Of a DNA stretch of 64,000 nt, positions 53,630 to 62,675 are shown piece after piece. Source of the stretch: Rhizobium sp. EC-SD404 (lineage in GTDB: Bacteria > Pseudomonadota > Alphaproteobacteria > Rhizobiales > Rhizobiaceae); assembly GCF_902498825.1 (NCBI RefSeq), contig NZ_LR701459.1:1718414-1782413 (forward strand), given 5' to 3'. The position numbers were made by a program, and so were the translations under genes. Below the pieces are notes generated by a model. It was not told where the DNA came from. It saw only the letters and a list, made by a program, of their open reading frames with translations, and ran no database searches. Position 1 is the first letter of the stretch, and the number at the start of each line of letters is the position of its first letter.

Positions 53630-54295
53630 TCATCGGTTCAGCCTGTAGTAGGTCTCGATCGCATTTTCGACGTCGTCGAAATAGATCGGATGACCATCGA
53701 CCAGCACGATCCCGCGCTGGCAATAGGATTTGACGGTGCTCATCGAATGCGACACGACGATGAGATCGGCGGTCTCCTGGCGCCGCAGAAACGCTTTTCG
53801 GCACTTGGCCTGGAAACGCGCATCGCCGACCGCCGTGATCTCGTCGATGAGATAACAGTCGAATTCTATGGCCATTGAAAGACCGAAGGCGAGGCGGGCC
53901 GACATCCCGGACGAATAGGTCTTGATCGGCGCTTTGATGTAGTCGCCGAGCTCGGCGAAATCCTCGACGAATTCCGTCACCTCGCCGACATCGGCGCCAT
54001 AGGCGCGTGCGACGAATTTGAGGTTGTCGCGCCCCGACATCATCGGGTGGAAGCCGCCGGCGAAGCCAAGGGGCCAGGACACGCGAACGTTGCGCTTGAT
54101 CTTGCCTGAATTCGGCAGTTCGGAGCCGGAAATCAGCCGGAGTGTCGTCGATTTGCCCGCGCCGTTGACGCCGAGGATGGCGTAGGAATAGCCACGTTCG
54201 AAGGCAAGCGTGACCTTGTCCAGGATCATCTTCTTGCGACCCTCGGTCTTGTAGTACTTGGTGACGTTGCGAAGTTCGACCGTGGTTTCCGTCAT
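53630..54295 (-). CDS. kpsT: Capsule exporter ATP-binding protein KpsT
   Basis: A 221-residue ATPase of the KpsT/Wzt/CtrD group that powers capsule export. Walker A is GVNGAGKST, the signature is YSSGMSARLAFGLSM, Walker B is YLIDEITAVGD and the H-loop is VVSHSM. It lacks the C-terminal carbohydrate-binding domain of Wzt, as expected for capsule-type exporters. AAGGGG precedes the ATG. Its permease partner (KpsM) is not encoded in this window, although it is usually adjacent. Confidence 0.93.
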   Translation of the reverse strand: MTETTVELRNVTKYYKTEGRKKMILDKVTLAFERGYSYAILGVNGAGKSTTLRLISGSELPNSGKIKRNVRVSWPLGFAGGFHPMMSGRDNLKFVARAYGADVGEVTEFVEDFAELGDYIKAPIKTYSSGMSARLAFGLSMAIEFDCYLIDEITAVGDARFQAKCRKAFLRRQETADLIVVSHSMSTVKSYCQRGIVLVDGHPIYFDDVENAIETYYRLNR

Positions 54296-54306
54296 CAGGC
54301 CGCCCC

Positions 54307-55578
54307 TTAAGTCCGGTGGTCTTCGACGGAGGCGATGATGAGCGCGACGATGCCCCAGGCAATCGCACAGCCGAGCAGAATGAGAAGCGGCATGATGAAA
54401 CGCTGCGGATAGCGCGCATCTTCCGGAACGCTCGGCTCGACGAACACGGTCACGTAGATCGCCTGACGATCCGCCTCCAATTCCGCCTGCGCGAGATTGC
54501 GCCGGGCCGCCTCGTAGAGACCGGACGCCAGCAGGCGCTCCGTTTCGAATTCGGCGAACTCGCGCAAATAGCTGGAAAGGTTGCCGTTTGCGGTGTCACC
54601 GGAGGCCAGTTGTCCGCGCAGCTCGGCAATCTGTGCGTCGAGCGCCTGCTGCGTTCTCTCCAACTGGCGCACCTGCGGCGCGTCGCTGATCGAATTCTGG
54701 GCAAGCACGAACAGACGGCTGTCGACGGTCAGCTTCTCTTGCAGAAGCCCCGTCAGAAGCTGGCCGGTTTCGGTCGCCTGCGCTTCCGGGCTGAGTATGC
54801 TCCGGTCGTTCTGGAAAGCGTTCAGCCGTGTCAGCGCCGTCTCGTAACCCTCGGACGTCGTTGCGACTTCCTGCTCGGCGCGCCGGATGTAGTCGGCGCG
54901 CGCGCGTTCCGAGAGCTGATTGACGAGGATTTCGCTCTCCTCGATGATCAACTGGGCCAGTTCACGTGCATCCTCGGGCGAATGGGCGCGCACCCGCAGC
55001 GTGATGATACCGGACGGCCCATCGATATAGGTGGTTACCTGATCCGACCAGTAATCCAGAAGATCTTCGCGCGTCGCGTCCTCTGGAAGCCGCGAGAAAT
55101 AATCGATCTCGTCACGCTGGAAGTAGCTGCGCAGATCGACGCGCTCTTCGACGCGTCGCAAGATTTCGGTCGAGTGAATAAAGCTCGTGACGACATACCC
55201 ATCCTGCGCCAGCGGGCTCGTCGTCAGAAGCTGGCCGCTGGCATCGCTGCTGGACCCGGATGCGAGGGAGCGCACCGCAAATCGCGTCTCGGCCACATAC
55301 TGGTCGGTGGCCATGGCGAAATAATAGAAGCAGGCCAGGATGAAGGGCAGAGCAACGCAGACAAGCAGGCTGATCGTGCTCAGCCGCCAGAAGCCGCCGC
55401 CGGTCGCCGGCTGCGGAACCGTGGTCTCGGCGTCGATTTCCTTGACGCCGACGGCCGTTCCGCTGGTCGTGCTCGGCATCGTGCCGTCGCCGGTGCGCAG
55501 GCTGCGACCGTCGAGCGCCTCGGCGTCGACCTGGAAGGTCCCGGTCTTGTCCTTTTGCGCGGTCTTGGTGGCCGCCAT
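54307..55578 (-). CDS. Capsule export inner-membrane protein, KpsE/PCP type (copy 2)
   Basis: A 423-residue paralogue of the KpsE-like protein at 52345. A 65-residue cytoplasmic N-terminus precedes a membrane helix (LLVCVALPFILACFYYFAMA), then TDQYVAETRFAVRSLASGSS, coiled coil with RLLASGLYEAARRNLAQAEL, and a C-terminal helix (LILLGCAIAWGIVALII). RYPQRF before the last helix matches copy 1 (YPRRAF). The ATG at 55578 has GGAG 8 bases upstream. It may act as partner or replacement of copy 1 for a different polymer length or outer-membrane exit. Confidence 0.88.
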   Translation of the reverse strand: MAATKTAQKDKTGTFQVDAEALDGRSLRTGDGTMPSTTSGTAVGVKEIDAETTVPQPATGGGFWRLSTISLLVCVALPFILACFYYFAMATDQYVAETRFAVRSLASGSSSDASGQLLTTSPLAQDGYVVTSFIHSTEILRRVEERVDLRSYFQRDEIDYFSRLPEDATREDLLDYWSDQVTTYIDGPSGIITLRVRAHSPEDARELAQLIIEESEILVNQLSERARADYIRRAEQEVATTSEGYETALTRLNAFQNDRSILSPEAQATETGQLLTGLLQEKLTVDSRLFVLAQNSISDAPQVRQLERTQQALDAQIAELRGQLASGDTANGNLSSYLREFAEFETERLLASGLYEAARRNLAQAELEADRQAIYVTVFVEPSVPEDARYPQRFIMPLLILLGCAIAWGIVALIIASVEDHRT

Positions 55579-55611
55579 GGGCAGTTCTCCAGCAGGGCAC
55601 ATGAGCCCTGA

Positions 55612-56667
55612 TCAAAGGTCCGCGGTTCGCTTGTAGCTATCAAGGATCGCCTGGCGTGCGAAATGGTAGACGATTATGTCCTTTTCGAGCAATTTCTCGG
55701 CAATCGGCAGATCGCGGAGCCGATCGGCGATCGACGCAATCTGCGAAAAGTTGCTCGCTTCGGGCAAGATCGAGGGCTCGACGCCGATGAGTTCGGCTAT
55801 CGGTTCGATATAGGTCTCCGGCGCCTCGCGCAATCCGACCACTGCGAAACGTGACAACATGTCGACCGCCGCCGGCACCGCATTGGGGCCCAATTTGTCG
55901 TCGGTCGTCGTCGTGGCGAGTTGTCGGGTGAGGGGCGCATTCAGGATTTTGAAGACCGGATCGGGCATGAACTTCAGCGCTTCTTTCAGCGAAGACGTCG
56001 AACCGAGGTCGACACCAGCGAAGTGCTCGACAGCTGGTCCAAACGTCATTCGGTCCCGGTCTCCAAATATCCCCTGCGGCACCGACTTGAAGCGCTGCAA
56101 CAGGAACAGGCGCTCGGCCATCTCCATATAGGGATCATTGACGACTGCGAGCGCCTGAAAATCCCGATCGAGAAACTCCGTAAACGTCTTTATCTGCAGT
56201 CGCCCAGCCAGATAGATCGACGGCACGGCGTTCAGATGGAACATCTGCTGCACCGTCTCGAGCCCGAAGCGATCCACGCCATCCGCGCCATACTGAAAGC
56301 GCGGCTTGATCGCCTTGTCCATCGCGAGGAAGGGAATCATCTGGGTCTCGACACGAACAAGCTTCTTCTTGACGAGATCACCGGTTGGAGCACGTCGGTA
56401 GATCAGAAGGCCGGACTTCTGATCCCAGACCGATAGTTCCGTTCGATGTTGGATGTCGAGTAAGAGCGTTTCATCGACGCGGAAGCCGATCATGCCGGTC
56501 TCATGTCGCCCCGCGCGAACGACCGCTTCGCGCATTTCGTTGCATTCCATCTCAAACAGCGTGTCGGGACCATCGCGTACGATGATCCTCGGCCGATCTG
56601 CGAAGCCGTCCGGAACCAGGTATCCGGTTATTGCCGAGCCCGTGTCGTGTTCGAGATTAAAGAGCAA
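55612..56667 (-). CDS. Sulfotransferase-like or unknown capsule-locus protein
   Basis: A 351-residue soluble protein. The C-terminal third (DMLSRFAVVGLREAPETYIE, then LLEKDIIVYHFARQAIL) resembles the end of prokaryotic sulfotransferases, where a similar VGLxE segment and a final DxxLYxxA helix occur. However, no clear PAPS-binding loop (RSGTT-type) is seen in the N-terminal part, so activity is doubtful. The start is a TTG at 56667; no ATG is available after the preceding stop. It lies between the methyltransferase and the KpsE-like gene copy 2 on the same strand. The function call is weak. Confidence 0.45.
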   Translation of the reverse strand: MLFNLEHDTGSAITGYLVPDGFADRPRIIVRDGPDTLFEMECNEMREAVVRAGRHETGMIGFRVDETLLLDIQHRTELSVWDQKSGLLIYRRAPTGDLVKKKLVRVETQMIPFLAMDKAIKPRFQYGADGVDRFGLETVQQMFHLNAVPSIYLAGRLQIKTFTEFLDRDFQALAVVNDPYMEMAERLFLLQRFKSVPQGIFGDRDRMTFGPAVEHFAGVDLGSTSSLKEALKFMPDPVFKILNAPLTRQLATTTTDDKLGPNAVPAAVDMLSRFAVVGLREAPETYIEPIAELIGVEPSILPEASNFSQIASIADRLRDLPIAEKLLEKDIIVYHFARQAILDSYKRTADL

Positions 56668-56691
56668 GAGACCGCTGCTTAAAACTGGATT

Positions 56692-57522
56692 TCATGACGC
56701 TGTCCGTCGCGCAAGGAGCGAAAAACACGGACCATAACGGTGGTGTCTGTCCTCGCCCATGATTTCGATGCTCTTAAAGCCAGAGGACGTCAGAAGCATT
56801 AGGAGATCTGTTCGATTCATCCAATAATGCCGGTCGCGCGGCCCACCACAAAAGGATGCGGTTGCAGCTGCTCTTCTGTAGCTTCTTTCATGCAATCTGA
56901 TGCGCATCGTGTTGTATTCGCGCGCCACGACCTTGCCGGAAAAGGGTTTTTGCCAGCTTTCGCCTTCTTGTGGGTCGTCCGGAAAGTAGTGGGTCCAGAG
57001 AAAAACGGCATCGGAGCGAGCGGCAACAAGTTTAAGCAAGTCGATGGGATCGGACATGTGATAGAGCACGCCCGAAGCCACGATGAGATCATATCTGTCA
57101 GGGCGCTCTCTCAACCATTTCAGAGCGTCGCCGAGATGGAAGTGCGCGGAACGGAGCCCCAAAATCTCCCGGGTGACGAGACAGCGCAAATAACATTGCT
57201 GATTGGCCTCTACCGCATCAATTCGCTCCGCATGCTGCTGGTCGAGCATATATGTATGCATCCCCTCCAGCGGCCCGATTTCCAGCACCCTTTTGCCGGC
57301 TAGGGAGCCCATACGCTCCAACATCCATGCGATCCGCGGATCAGCAAACAGCGCCAGTGAACCGGCGGTCAACTGAAGCTCTGCGGGAAAGCTGCTTGTC
57401 CAGCCGGGCAGGAGATCGATGGCATTCTGGTGGGAAGGGAAGCCCGGCTCATACTGATCAAAGACAACATCGTCACGAATACGGCGTGAAAATTTCAGGC
57501 CGGATTTGGTCAGGTGAACCAC
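56692..57522 (-). CDS. Class I SAM-dependent methyltransferase
   Basis: A 276-residue methyltransferase. The SAM site is VLEIGPLEGMHTYMLDQQ (motif I, GPLEG in place of GxGxG), then IDAVEANQQCYLRC (acidic ribose contact) and YDLIVASGVLYHMSDPIDLL (motif IV and post-motif). It is related to DUF1698/CmoB-like and sugar methyltransferases. The start is GTG at 57522 with GGAG 5 bases upstream. Located between a sulfotransferase and a sulfotransferase-like gene, it likely decorates the capsule polymer. The acceptor position is unknown. Confidence 0.82.
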   Translation of the reverse strand: MVHLTKSGLKFSRRIRDDVVFDQYEPGFPSHQNAIDLLPGWTSSFPAELQLTAGSLALFADPRIAWMLERMGSLAGKRVLEIGPLEGMHTYMLDQQHAERIDAVEANQQCYLRCLVTREILGLRSAHFHLGDALKWLRERPDRYDLIVASGVLYHMSDPIDLLKLVAARSDAVFLWTHYFPDDPQEGESWQKPFSGKVVAREYNTMRIRLHERSYRRAAATASFCGGPRDRHYWMNRTDLLMLLTSSGFKSIEIMGEDRHHRYGPCFSLLARRTAS

Positions 57523-57712
57523 AGTAACTCCGAATTCTTCACCGGCGCCGTCGGTTCGGGCGCTGGGCGACTTCTCTTATCACAAAGACCTGCGTGCTCC
57601 AGAAGATGTTGGATCGCATGCCAGCGTCCCACCCGGTGCCGGCCTGAAAAGCCTGGAATTGGGGCGGAATGCTCAAGGTCACTTTCAGCTCGGCAAGGGC
57701 CTCGATCAGGTT

Positions 57713-58687
57713 TCAGGGCACGTCGCAGGTCGAATGGCTCGTGGGATCTACGCGCGATTCGGAGCGAAGCCGCGCGAGTTCTGACTGCGACTCCTGCAAC
57801 CTTGCAGCGATATTTCTGGCTTGCGGGCCAACTGCAACGGCAGCGGTGGTAATCGGCGCAAAGCAGCCTTCCGAAGCGCGAAGCTTGCTTTCGATTTCGG
57901 TAAGCGTCCCGAAGATGTTTGGTTCCGCCTCGCCGCCTTCCAACGCCAAAAGCGCTCGATAGGTCTCGTCGACCCATGCGGGCAACACCGATGTCGCCGC
58001 ACTCTCGGCGTGATGGCGCTGGTCGCGCGACAGAAACGAGCCGATGCCTTTGTCTGAATCCGTCGTACCCACGCTGACCTCGAAACGGTCACCAATCCGA
58101 TGCGTCACGCCTTGCCAATCCTCCAGCAGATGCTCGAATGTCGTGACGACCCGAGGGGAGTGCCGTGTGAATCGCTCGGCATCGAGTACATGGCGAAGCC
58201 AGATGATCTGCCCCAGCGCCTGATGCATCCCGTCGCGCGCTTCGAGAGAGGCGGCGACTTCGGCGGGATGGCGTAGCGGCAGGATCGGCATCGGCTCGAT
58301 CCCAAGGGCATCGAGCACTTGTCGCCAGAATGGATAGAGGCGGCAGATCCGCGGATCCTTGAGGACGATGACCCCGGCATCCCCGAATTCCTCGGCGAAG
58401 ATTGCGCGAGCCTCGGGCTCGAAAGCGGTCAACTCGGAAGAGGAAAAGAAACTCTCGTCGATGGCGCGCCAGTCATACCAATAGCTGCCGGCAGCCTTGA
58501 GGATGCGGTCGTTCAGATCGCAGATCGGCCGTGATTCCCAATGGCCGAGCGGATTTCCGGCGCCGGCACCAACCAGAGTGCGGGGAAGTTCAGCGCCGAG
58601 CAGGGCAAGCACGCGCGTAAGTGCGCTTGTGCCGGATCGGTGCATGCCGAGAATGACAAAGGCGCGACGCCTCAAACCTCGCACCAC
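57713..58687 (-). CDS. Sulfotransferase family protein
   Basis: A 324-residue protein with the PAPS-binding 5' loop FVILGMHRSGTSALTRVL and the 3' phosphate motif LPLRHPAEVAASLEARDG. Between them are SYWYDWR and IVLKDPRICRLYPFW with the conserved KDPR of this group. The last 35 residues are a short coiled segment (RLQESQSELARLRSES). The GTG at 58687 overlaps rfbD by 16 bases; a TTG at 58675 overlapping the rfbD stop is also possible. It probably sulfates a sugar of the surface polymer with PAPS as donor. Confidence 0.85.
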   Translation of the reverse strand: MVRGLRRRAFVILGMHRSGTSALTRVLALLGAELPRTLVGAGAGNPLGHWESRPICDLNDRILKAAGSYWYDWRAIDESFFSSSELTAFEPEARAIFAEEFGDAGVIVLKDPRICRLYPFWRQVLDALGIEPMPILPLRHPAEVAASLEARDGMHQALGQIIWLRHVLDAERFTRHSPRVVTTFEHLLEDWQGVTHRIGDRFEVSVGTTDSDKGIGSFLSRDQRHHAESAATSVLPAWVDETYRALLALEGGEAEPNIFGTLTEIESKLRASEGCFAPITTAAVAVGPQARNIAARLQESQSELARLRSESRVDPTSHSTCDVP

Positions 58688-59574
58688 TGATCCACCGTCC
58701 GATCGACATGTGCTGTCCAGTGCGGCATCTGCAGGCCGAAGGTGCGCTCGATCTTGCCAATATTAAGCCGCGAATTGGCAGGACGCTTGGCAGGCGTCGG
58801 GTAGTCGGCCGTGGCGATCGGCTTGATGCGCTCGGGGCTCGCCTTTAGGGGGCGGCCATTGGCGATGGCGCGGTCGATGACATGGCGCGCGAACCCATGC
58901 CAGCTCGTCTCCCCGGCAGCCACCAGATGGTAAATGCCTGAGATCGTGCGCAGCCGATCCTGATCGAGGCCCGTCGAACCGAGCGCGATCGCCGTCACGT
59001 CCGCAATCAGTTCGGCCGAAGTCGGCGCACCGATTTGATCAGCGACGACGGAGAGTTCATCGCGATCGGCGGCAAGCCTGAGCATCGTTGCGGCAAAGTT
59101 CTTGCCGCGCCGGGCATAGACCCATGATGTCCGGAAGATCAGGTGCGCGGCGCTTGATCGGAGGATGGCCTCCTCACCGGCGAGCTTCGTTTTGCCGTAC
59201 ACACCGAGCGGGCCGGTCGGATCGTCCTCGTCGTAAAGGCCGTCCTTCGATCCGTCGAAGACATAGTCGGTCGAATAGTGGACGAGGCAGGCGCCAAGGT
59301 CGCGTGCGGTTTCCGCAAGTGCGGCGACGCTGAGATGATTGACCCGATCCGCTGAAGCCTGATCGTCCTCCGCTTTATCGACGGCGGTATAGGCAGTGGC
59401 ATTGACGATCACCTTAGGGCGCGACGAAAGCTGCTCGAGCGCCGGGCAAACCGCATCGGGATCGTTCAGATCGAGCCGGCTGCGATCGAGCACGTCGGTC
59501 AGGCCGAGGGGAGCGAGCGCCCGTTTCAGTTCGTAGCCGACCTGTCCGTTTCCCCCAATCAGCACCACACTCAT
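58672..59574 (-). CDS. rfbD: dTDP-4-dehydrorhamnose reductase
   Basis: A 300-residue NADPH-dependent reductase for the last step of dTDP-L-rhamnose synthesis. The Rossmann motif is IGGNGQVGYEL; STDYVFDG, the YGKTKLAGE catalytic Tyr/Lys and FRTSWVYARRGKNF follow. The ATG overlaps the rfbB stop by 4 bases. Length and motifs are normal. It acts on the product of RfbC. Confidence 0.96.
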   Translation of the reverse strand: MSVVLIGGNGQVGYELKRALAPLGLTDVLDRSRLDLNDPDAVCPALEQLSSRPKVIVNATAYTAVDKAEDDQASADRVNHLSVAALAETARDLGACLVHYSTDYVFDGSKDGLYDEDDPTGPLGVYGKTKLAGEEAILRSSAAHLIFRTSWVYARRGKNFAATMLRLAADRDELSVVADQIGAPTSAELIADVTAIALGSTGLDQDRLRTISGIYHLVAAGETSWHGFARHVIDRAIANGRPLKASPERIKPIATADYPTPAKRPANSRLNIGKIERTFGLQMPHWTAHVDRTVDQWCEV

Positions 59575-60623
59575 GCGTATTGCTTCTCCAGCCAGTTCTT
59601 GTAGGCACCGGATGTGACGCGGTCGACCCAGCCCTGGTTGGCGAGGTACCAGTCGACGGTGCGGGCGATGCCGGTGTCGAAGGTTTCTGCAGGCTGCCAG
59701 TTCAGTTCGGTCGCGATCTTGGTGGCGTCGATGGCGTAGCGCTTGTCGTGGCCGGGTCGGTCGCGGACATGGGTGATCTGCGTGGCGTAGCCCTGGCCGT
59801 CGGCGCGCGGCCGGCGTTCGTCGAGAAGCGCGCAGATGGTGCGTACCACCTCGATGTTGGTCTTCTCGTTGAAGCCGCCGATATTGTACTTCTCGCCGAG
59901 CCGACCGGCTTCGAGCACCCGGCGGATCGCCGAGCAGTGGTCGCCGACATAGAGCCAGTCGCGGATCTGCGTGCCATCGCCATAGACGGGCAGGGGCTCG
60001 CCCTTGAGCGCCCGGTGGATGACGAGCGGGATCAGCTTCTCGGGGAAATGATAGGGGCCGTAATTGTTGGAGCAGTTGGTGATGATCACCGGCAGCCCGT
60101 AGGTGTGGTGATAGGCGCGGGCAAAATGATCCGCCGCCGCCTTGGAGGCCGAATAGGGGCTGTTCGGCTCGTAGGTGTTGGTTTCCGAAAACGCCGGCGC
60201 ATCGGGGTCGAGCGAGCCGTAGACCTCGTCAGTCGAGACATGGATGAAGCGGCGACCTTCTGAGGCAGCGTTCGGCCCCCAGGCATGGCGGGCGGCTTCG
60301 AGCAGGCGGAAGGTGCCGGTGACGTTGGTGTCGAGAAAGGCTTCCGGACCATGGATCGAACGATCCACATGGCTTTCGGCGGCAAAATGGACGACGGCAC
60401 GAATATCGTCGGCGGCGAAGATCGTCTTCAGCGCGTCGGCGTCGCAGATGTCGGCCTGGACGAAGCGGTGGGCCGGATTGCCCTTGAGCGATGCCAGATT
60501 GTCCATGTTGCCGGCATAGGTGAGCTTGTCGAGATTGATGACAGGCTCATCGTTCGCCTGGAGCCAGTCGAGGACGAAATTGCTGCCGATGAAACCGGCA
60601 CCGCCGGTGACGAGAATGGTCAT
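59571..60623 (-). CDS. rfbB: dTDP-glucose 4,6-dehydratase
   Basis: A 350-residue NAD-dependent enzyme, second step of dTDP-L-rhamnose synthesis. TGGAGFIGSNF binds NAD; FAAESHVDRSI, the catalytic TDEVYG (Asp-Glu) and YSASKAAADHF (Tyr/Lys) are present, with NNYGPYHFPEK. All are as in RmlB. Sixty-one bases separate it from rfbC upstream; it is coupled to rfbD downstream (ATGA). Confidence 0.97.
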   Translation of the reverse strand: MTILVTGGAGFIGSNFVLDWLQANDEPVINLDKLTYAGNMDNLASLKGNPAHRFVQADICDADALKTIFAADDIRAVVHFAAESHVDRSIHGPEAFLDTNVTGTFRLLEAARHAWGPNAASEGRRFIHVSTDEVYGSLDPDAPAFSETNTYEPNSPYSASKAAADHFARAYHHTYGLPVIITNCSNNYGPYHFPEKLIPLVIHRALKGEPLPVYGDGTQIRDWLYVGDHCSAIRRVLEAGRLGEKYNIGGFNEKTNIEVVRTICALLDERRPRADGQGYATQITHVRDRPGHDKRYAIDATKIATELNWQPAETFDTGIARTVDWYLANQGWVDRVTSGAYKNWLEKQYA

Positions 60624-60684
60624 TTAAAAAGCTGTCCTGTCGTCTCTCGAACCCAACCGACGGAGAAGGCCCACCTGCCGTCAA

Positions 60685-61236
60685 TCAGTCAAAATGTTTC
60701 GCATCCTTCAGAGGCGGAGCCTTGCCATCCTTCTCCGACACCTGGATGACATCTGCTTCGATGTGCCAGTCGATGCCAAGCTCCGGATCATTCCAGGCGA
60801 TCGCACCCTCGCACTCCGGCGCATAGGTATCGGTCGTCTTGTAGAGAAACTCGGCATGGTCGGAAAGTGTGACGAAACCATGGGCAAAGCCTGCCGGCAT
60901 CCACAGCTGCCGCTTGTTCTCGGCCGACAGCACCGCACCCACATGCTGGCCGAAGGTCGGCGAAGAGCGGCGGATATCGACGGCGACGTCATAGACTTCG
61001 CCCGAGACGACGCGGACGAGCTTGCCCTGCGCGTGCGGCGGCAGCTGGTAGTGCAGGCCGCGCAACACACCACGGGACGAACGCGAATGGTTATCCTGGA
61101 CGAAAGCGACGTCGGCACCGGTGCCCTCGCGGAACCGTGCCGCGTTGAAGCTCTCCATGAAGAAGCCGCGCTCGTCGCCGAACACCTTCGGCTCGATCAG
61201 GAAGACGCCCTTGAGCGCAAGTTCCTCGAACGTCAT
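60685..61236 (-). CDS. rfbC: dTDP-4-dehydrorhamnose 3,5-epimerase
   Basis: A 183-residue cupin-fold epimerase, third step of the rhamnose pathway. [25 protein letters not shown] with the catalytic histidine, [18 protein letters not shown] and [13 protein letters not shown] are all diagnostic of RmlC. The ATG overlaps the rfbA stop by 4 bases. The gene is normal in length and complete. Confidence 0.97.
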   Translation of the reverse strand: MTFEELALKGVFLIEPKVFGDERGFFMESFNAARFREGTGADVAFVQDNHSRSSRGVLRGLHYQLPPHAQGKLVRVVSGEVYDVAVDIRRSSPTFGQHVGAVLSAENKRQLWMPAGFAHGFVTLSDHAEFLYKTTDTYAPECEGAIAWNDPELGIDWHIEADVIQVSEKDGKAPPLKDAKHFD

Positions 61237-62111
61237 GCCAGCACCCGATCGCTGAGGAGCTGGACGAGGTAGCGGCCGTAATTGTTCTTGGCGAGCGGAG
61301 CGGCAAGCGCCTTCAGTTCATCCACATCGATCCAGCCGGAGCGATAGGCGATCTCCTCGGGGCAGGCGATCTTCAGGCCCTGGCGATGCTCCAGCGTGGC
61401 AATGAAGTTGCCGGCATCGAGCAGGCTGTCATGGGTGCCCGTGTCGAGCCAGGCATAGCCGCGCCCCATGATCTCGACGTTGAGCAGGCCCTCGTCGAGA
61501 TAGAGCCGGTTCAGATCGGTGATCTCCAGCTCGCCGCGATGCGACGGTGTCAGTTGCTTCGCCTTTTCCACAACCGTGGAATCGTAAAAATAGAGCCCGG
61601 TGACAGCGTAATTCGACTTCGGCTGCTTCGGCTTCTCCTCCAGGCTCAGCACCTTGCCGTCCTTGTCGAATTCGACGACGCCATACCGCTCCGGATCCTG
61701 GACGTGGTAGGCGAAAACGCTCGCACCCGTCTCGCGCGCTGCCGCATTGTCGAGCAACCGGCGCAGATCCTCGCCATGGAAGATGTTGTCGCCGAGCACC
61801 AGCGCGCATGGCGAACCATCGAGGAAATCCGCCCCGATCAGGAACGCCTGCGCTAGGCCATCGGGTGAGGGCTGGACAGCATAGGAAAAGCTGATCCCCC
61901 AGCGCGAGCCATCGCCCAACATCTGCTCGAAGCGCGGCGTGTCCTCCGGCGTCGAGATGATCAGGATATCCCTGATGCCCGCGTGCATCAGCGTCGAGAT
62001 CGGATAATAGATCATCGGCTTGTCGTAGACCGGCAGAAGCTGCTTCGAGACCGCACTCGTCACCGGATAAAGCCGTGTCCCGCTGCCGCCTGCGAGGATG
62101 ATACCCTTCAT
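61233..62111 (-). CDS. rfbA: Glucose-1-phosphate thymidylyltransferase
   Basis: A 292-residue nucleotidyltransferase that makes dTDP-glucose, the first step of the pathway. The N-terminal signature [17 protein letters not shown], the [15 protein letters not shown] motif and LGDNIFHG (metal Asp) match RmlA. It is the first gene of rfbA-C-B-D and is followed by capsule sulfotransferase genes, so rhamnose is made for this polymer. Its promoter must lie in the 564-base region shared with the divergent synthase gene. Confidence 0.97.
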   Translation of the reverse strand: MKGIILAGGSGTRLYPVTSAVSKQLLPVYDKPMIYYPISTLMHAGIRDILIISTPEDTPRFEQMLGDGSRWGISFSYAVQPSPDGLAQAFLIGADFLDGSPCALVLGDNIFHGEDLRRLLDNAAARETGASVFAYHVQDPERYGVVEFDKDGKVLSLEEKPKQPKSNYAVTGLYFYDSTVVEKAKQLTPSHRGELEITDLNRLYLDEGLLNVEIMGRGYAWLDTGTHDSLLDAGNFIATLEHRQGLKIACPEEIAYRSGWIDVDELKALAAPLAKNNYGRYLVQLLSDRVLA

Positions 62112-62675
62112 GCTGAGTTCCGATCCCTGGTTGCTCGGAGGATCGATACGTCGCGCCGGTGGGCCCCGCCGAACGATACGCCGATGTCACATGCGGCGAA
62201 GAAACGGCCCAGCGGATTAAAGTCAACCGGAATCAGTTTGAAGTCCCCGATCAGAAAGACGTCGGTCCAGGGTCAGGTGACTGATCAATACATGAGAACG
62301 TGACACATCTTGTGTGATGTCAGCGCTTATGCTCCACGTTAACGAATGTGACGTTTGCACGTATAAGGTGCATCCACTTATTTTCAGGCGCTTCTGGGTT
62401 ATGACCGCGCACGGAGCCGCGACCCCCTTCAATTCCGTGGGCAGCTGGCACAACTTTAGCATTCTCTCAGAGGCTAGGGCGGTCCCTCGGGCGTTTTGCC
62501 CCACTATTTTGCCTCAATCCATGCAGATTCGGCCGTAATTCGTTTTGTGTTGGATGCAGTTCAGGCTGATGGACGAAGGTCCGAGCAGTGGATGGATCGC
62601 CGCGAAAGGGTTGCATTGACTGGTCGTTCACGGCATTGACGGAGTCTTATCTTCCACAATGCTGCGTGCGGGTAC
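62112..62675. promoter_or_regulatory. 564-base divergent regulatory region between rfbA and the synthase gene
   Basis: No gene is seen here, and the base composition is clearly less GC-rich than the flanks. It holds ACACA-TCT-TGTGT at 62303-62315 and a possible sigma-70 promoter toward the synthase (TTAACG at 62339, 17 bases, TATAAG at 62362). A direct repeat of GCATTGAC stands at 62613-62620 and 62633-62640, 20 bases apart and 36 bases before the synthase ATG. The length suggests several regulators control the two arms of the capsule locus. Confidence 0.5.
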
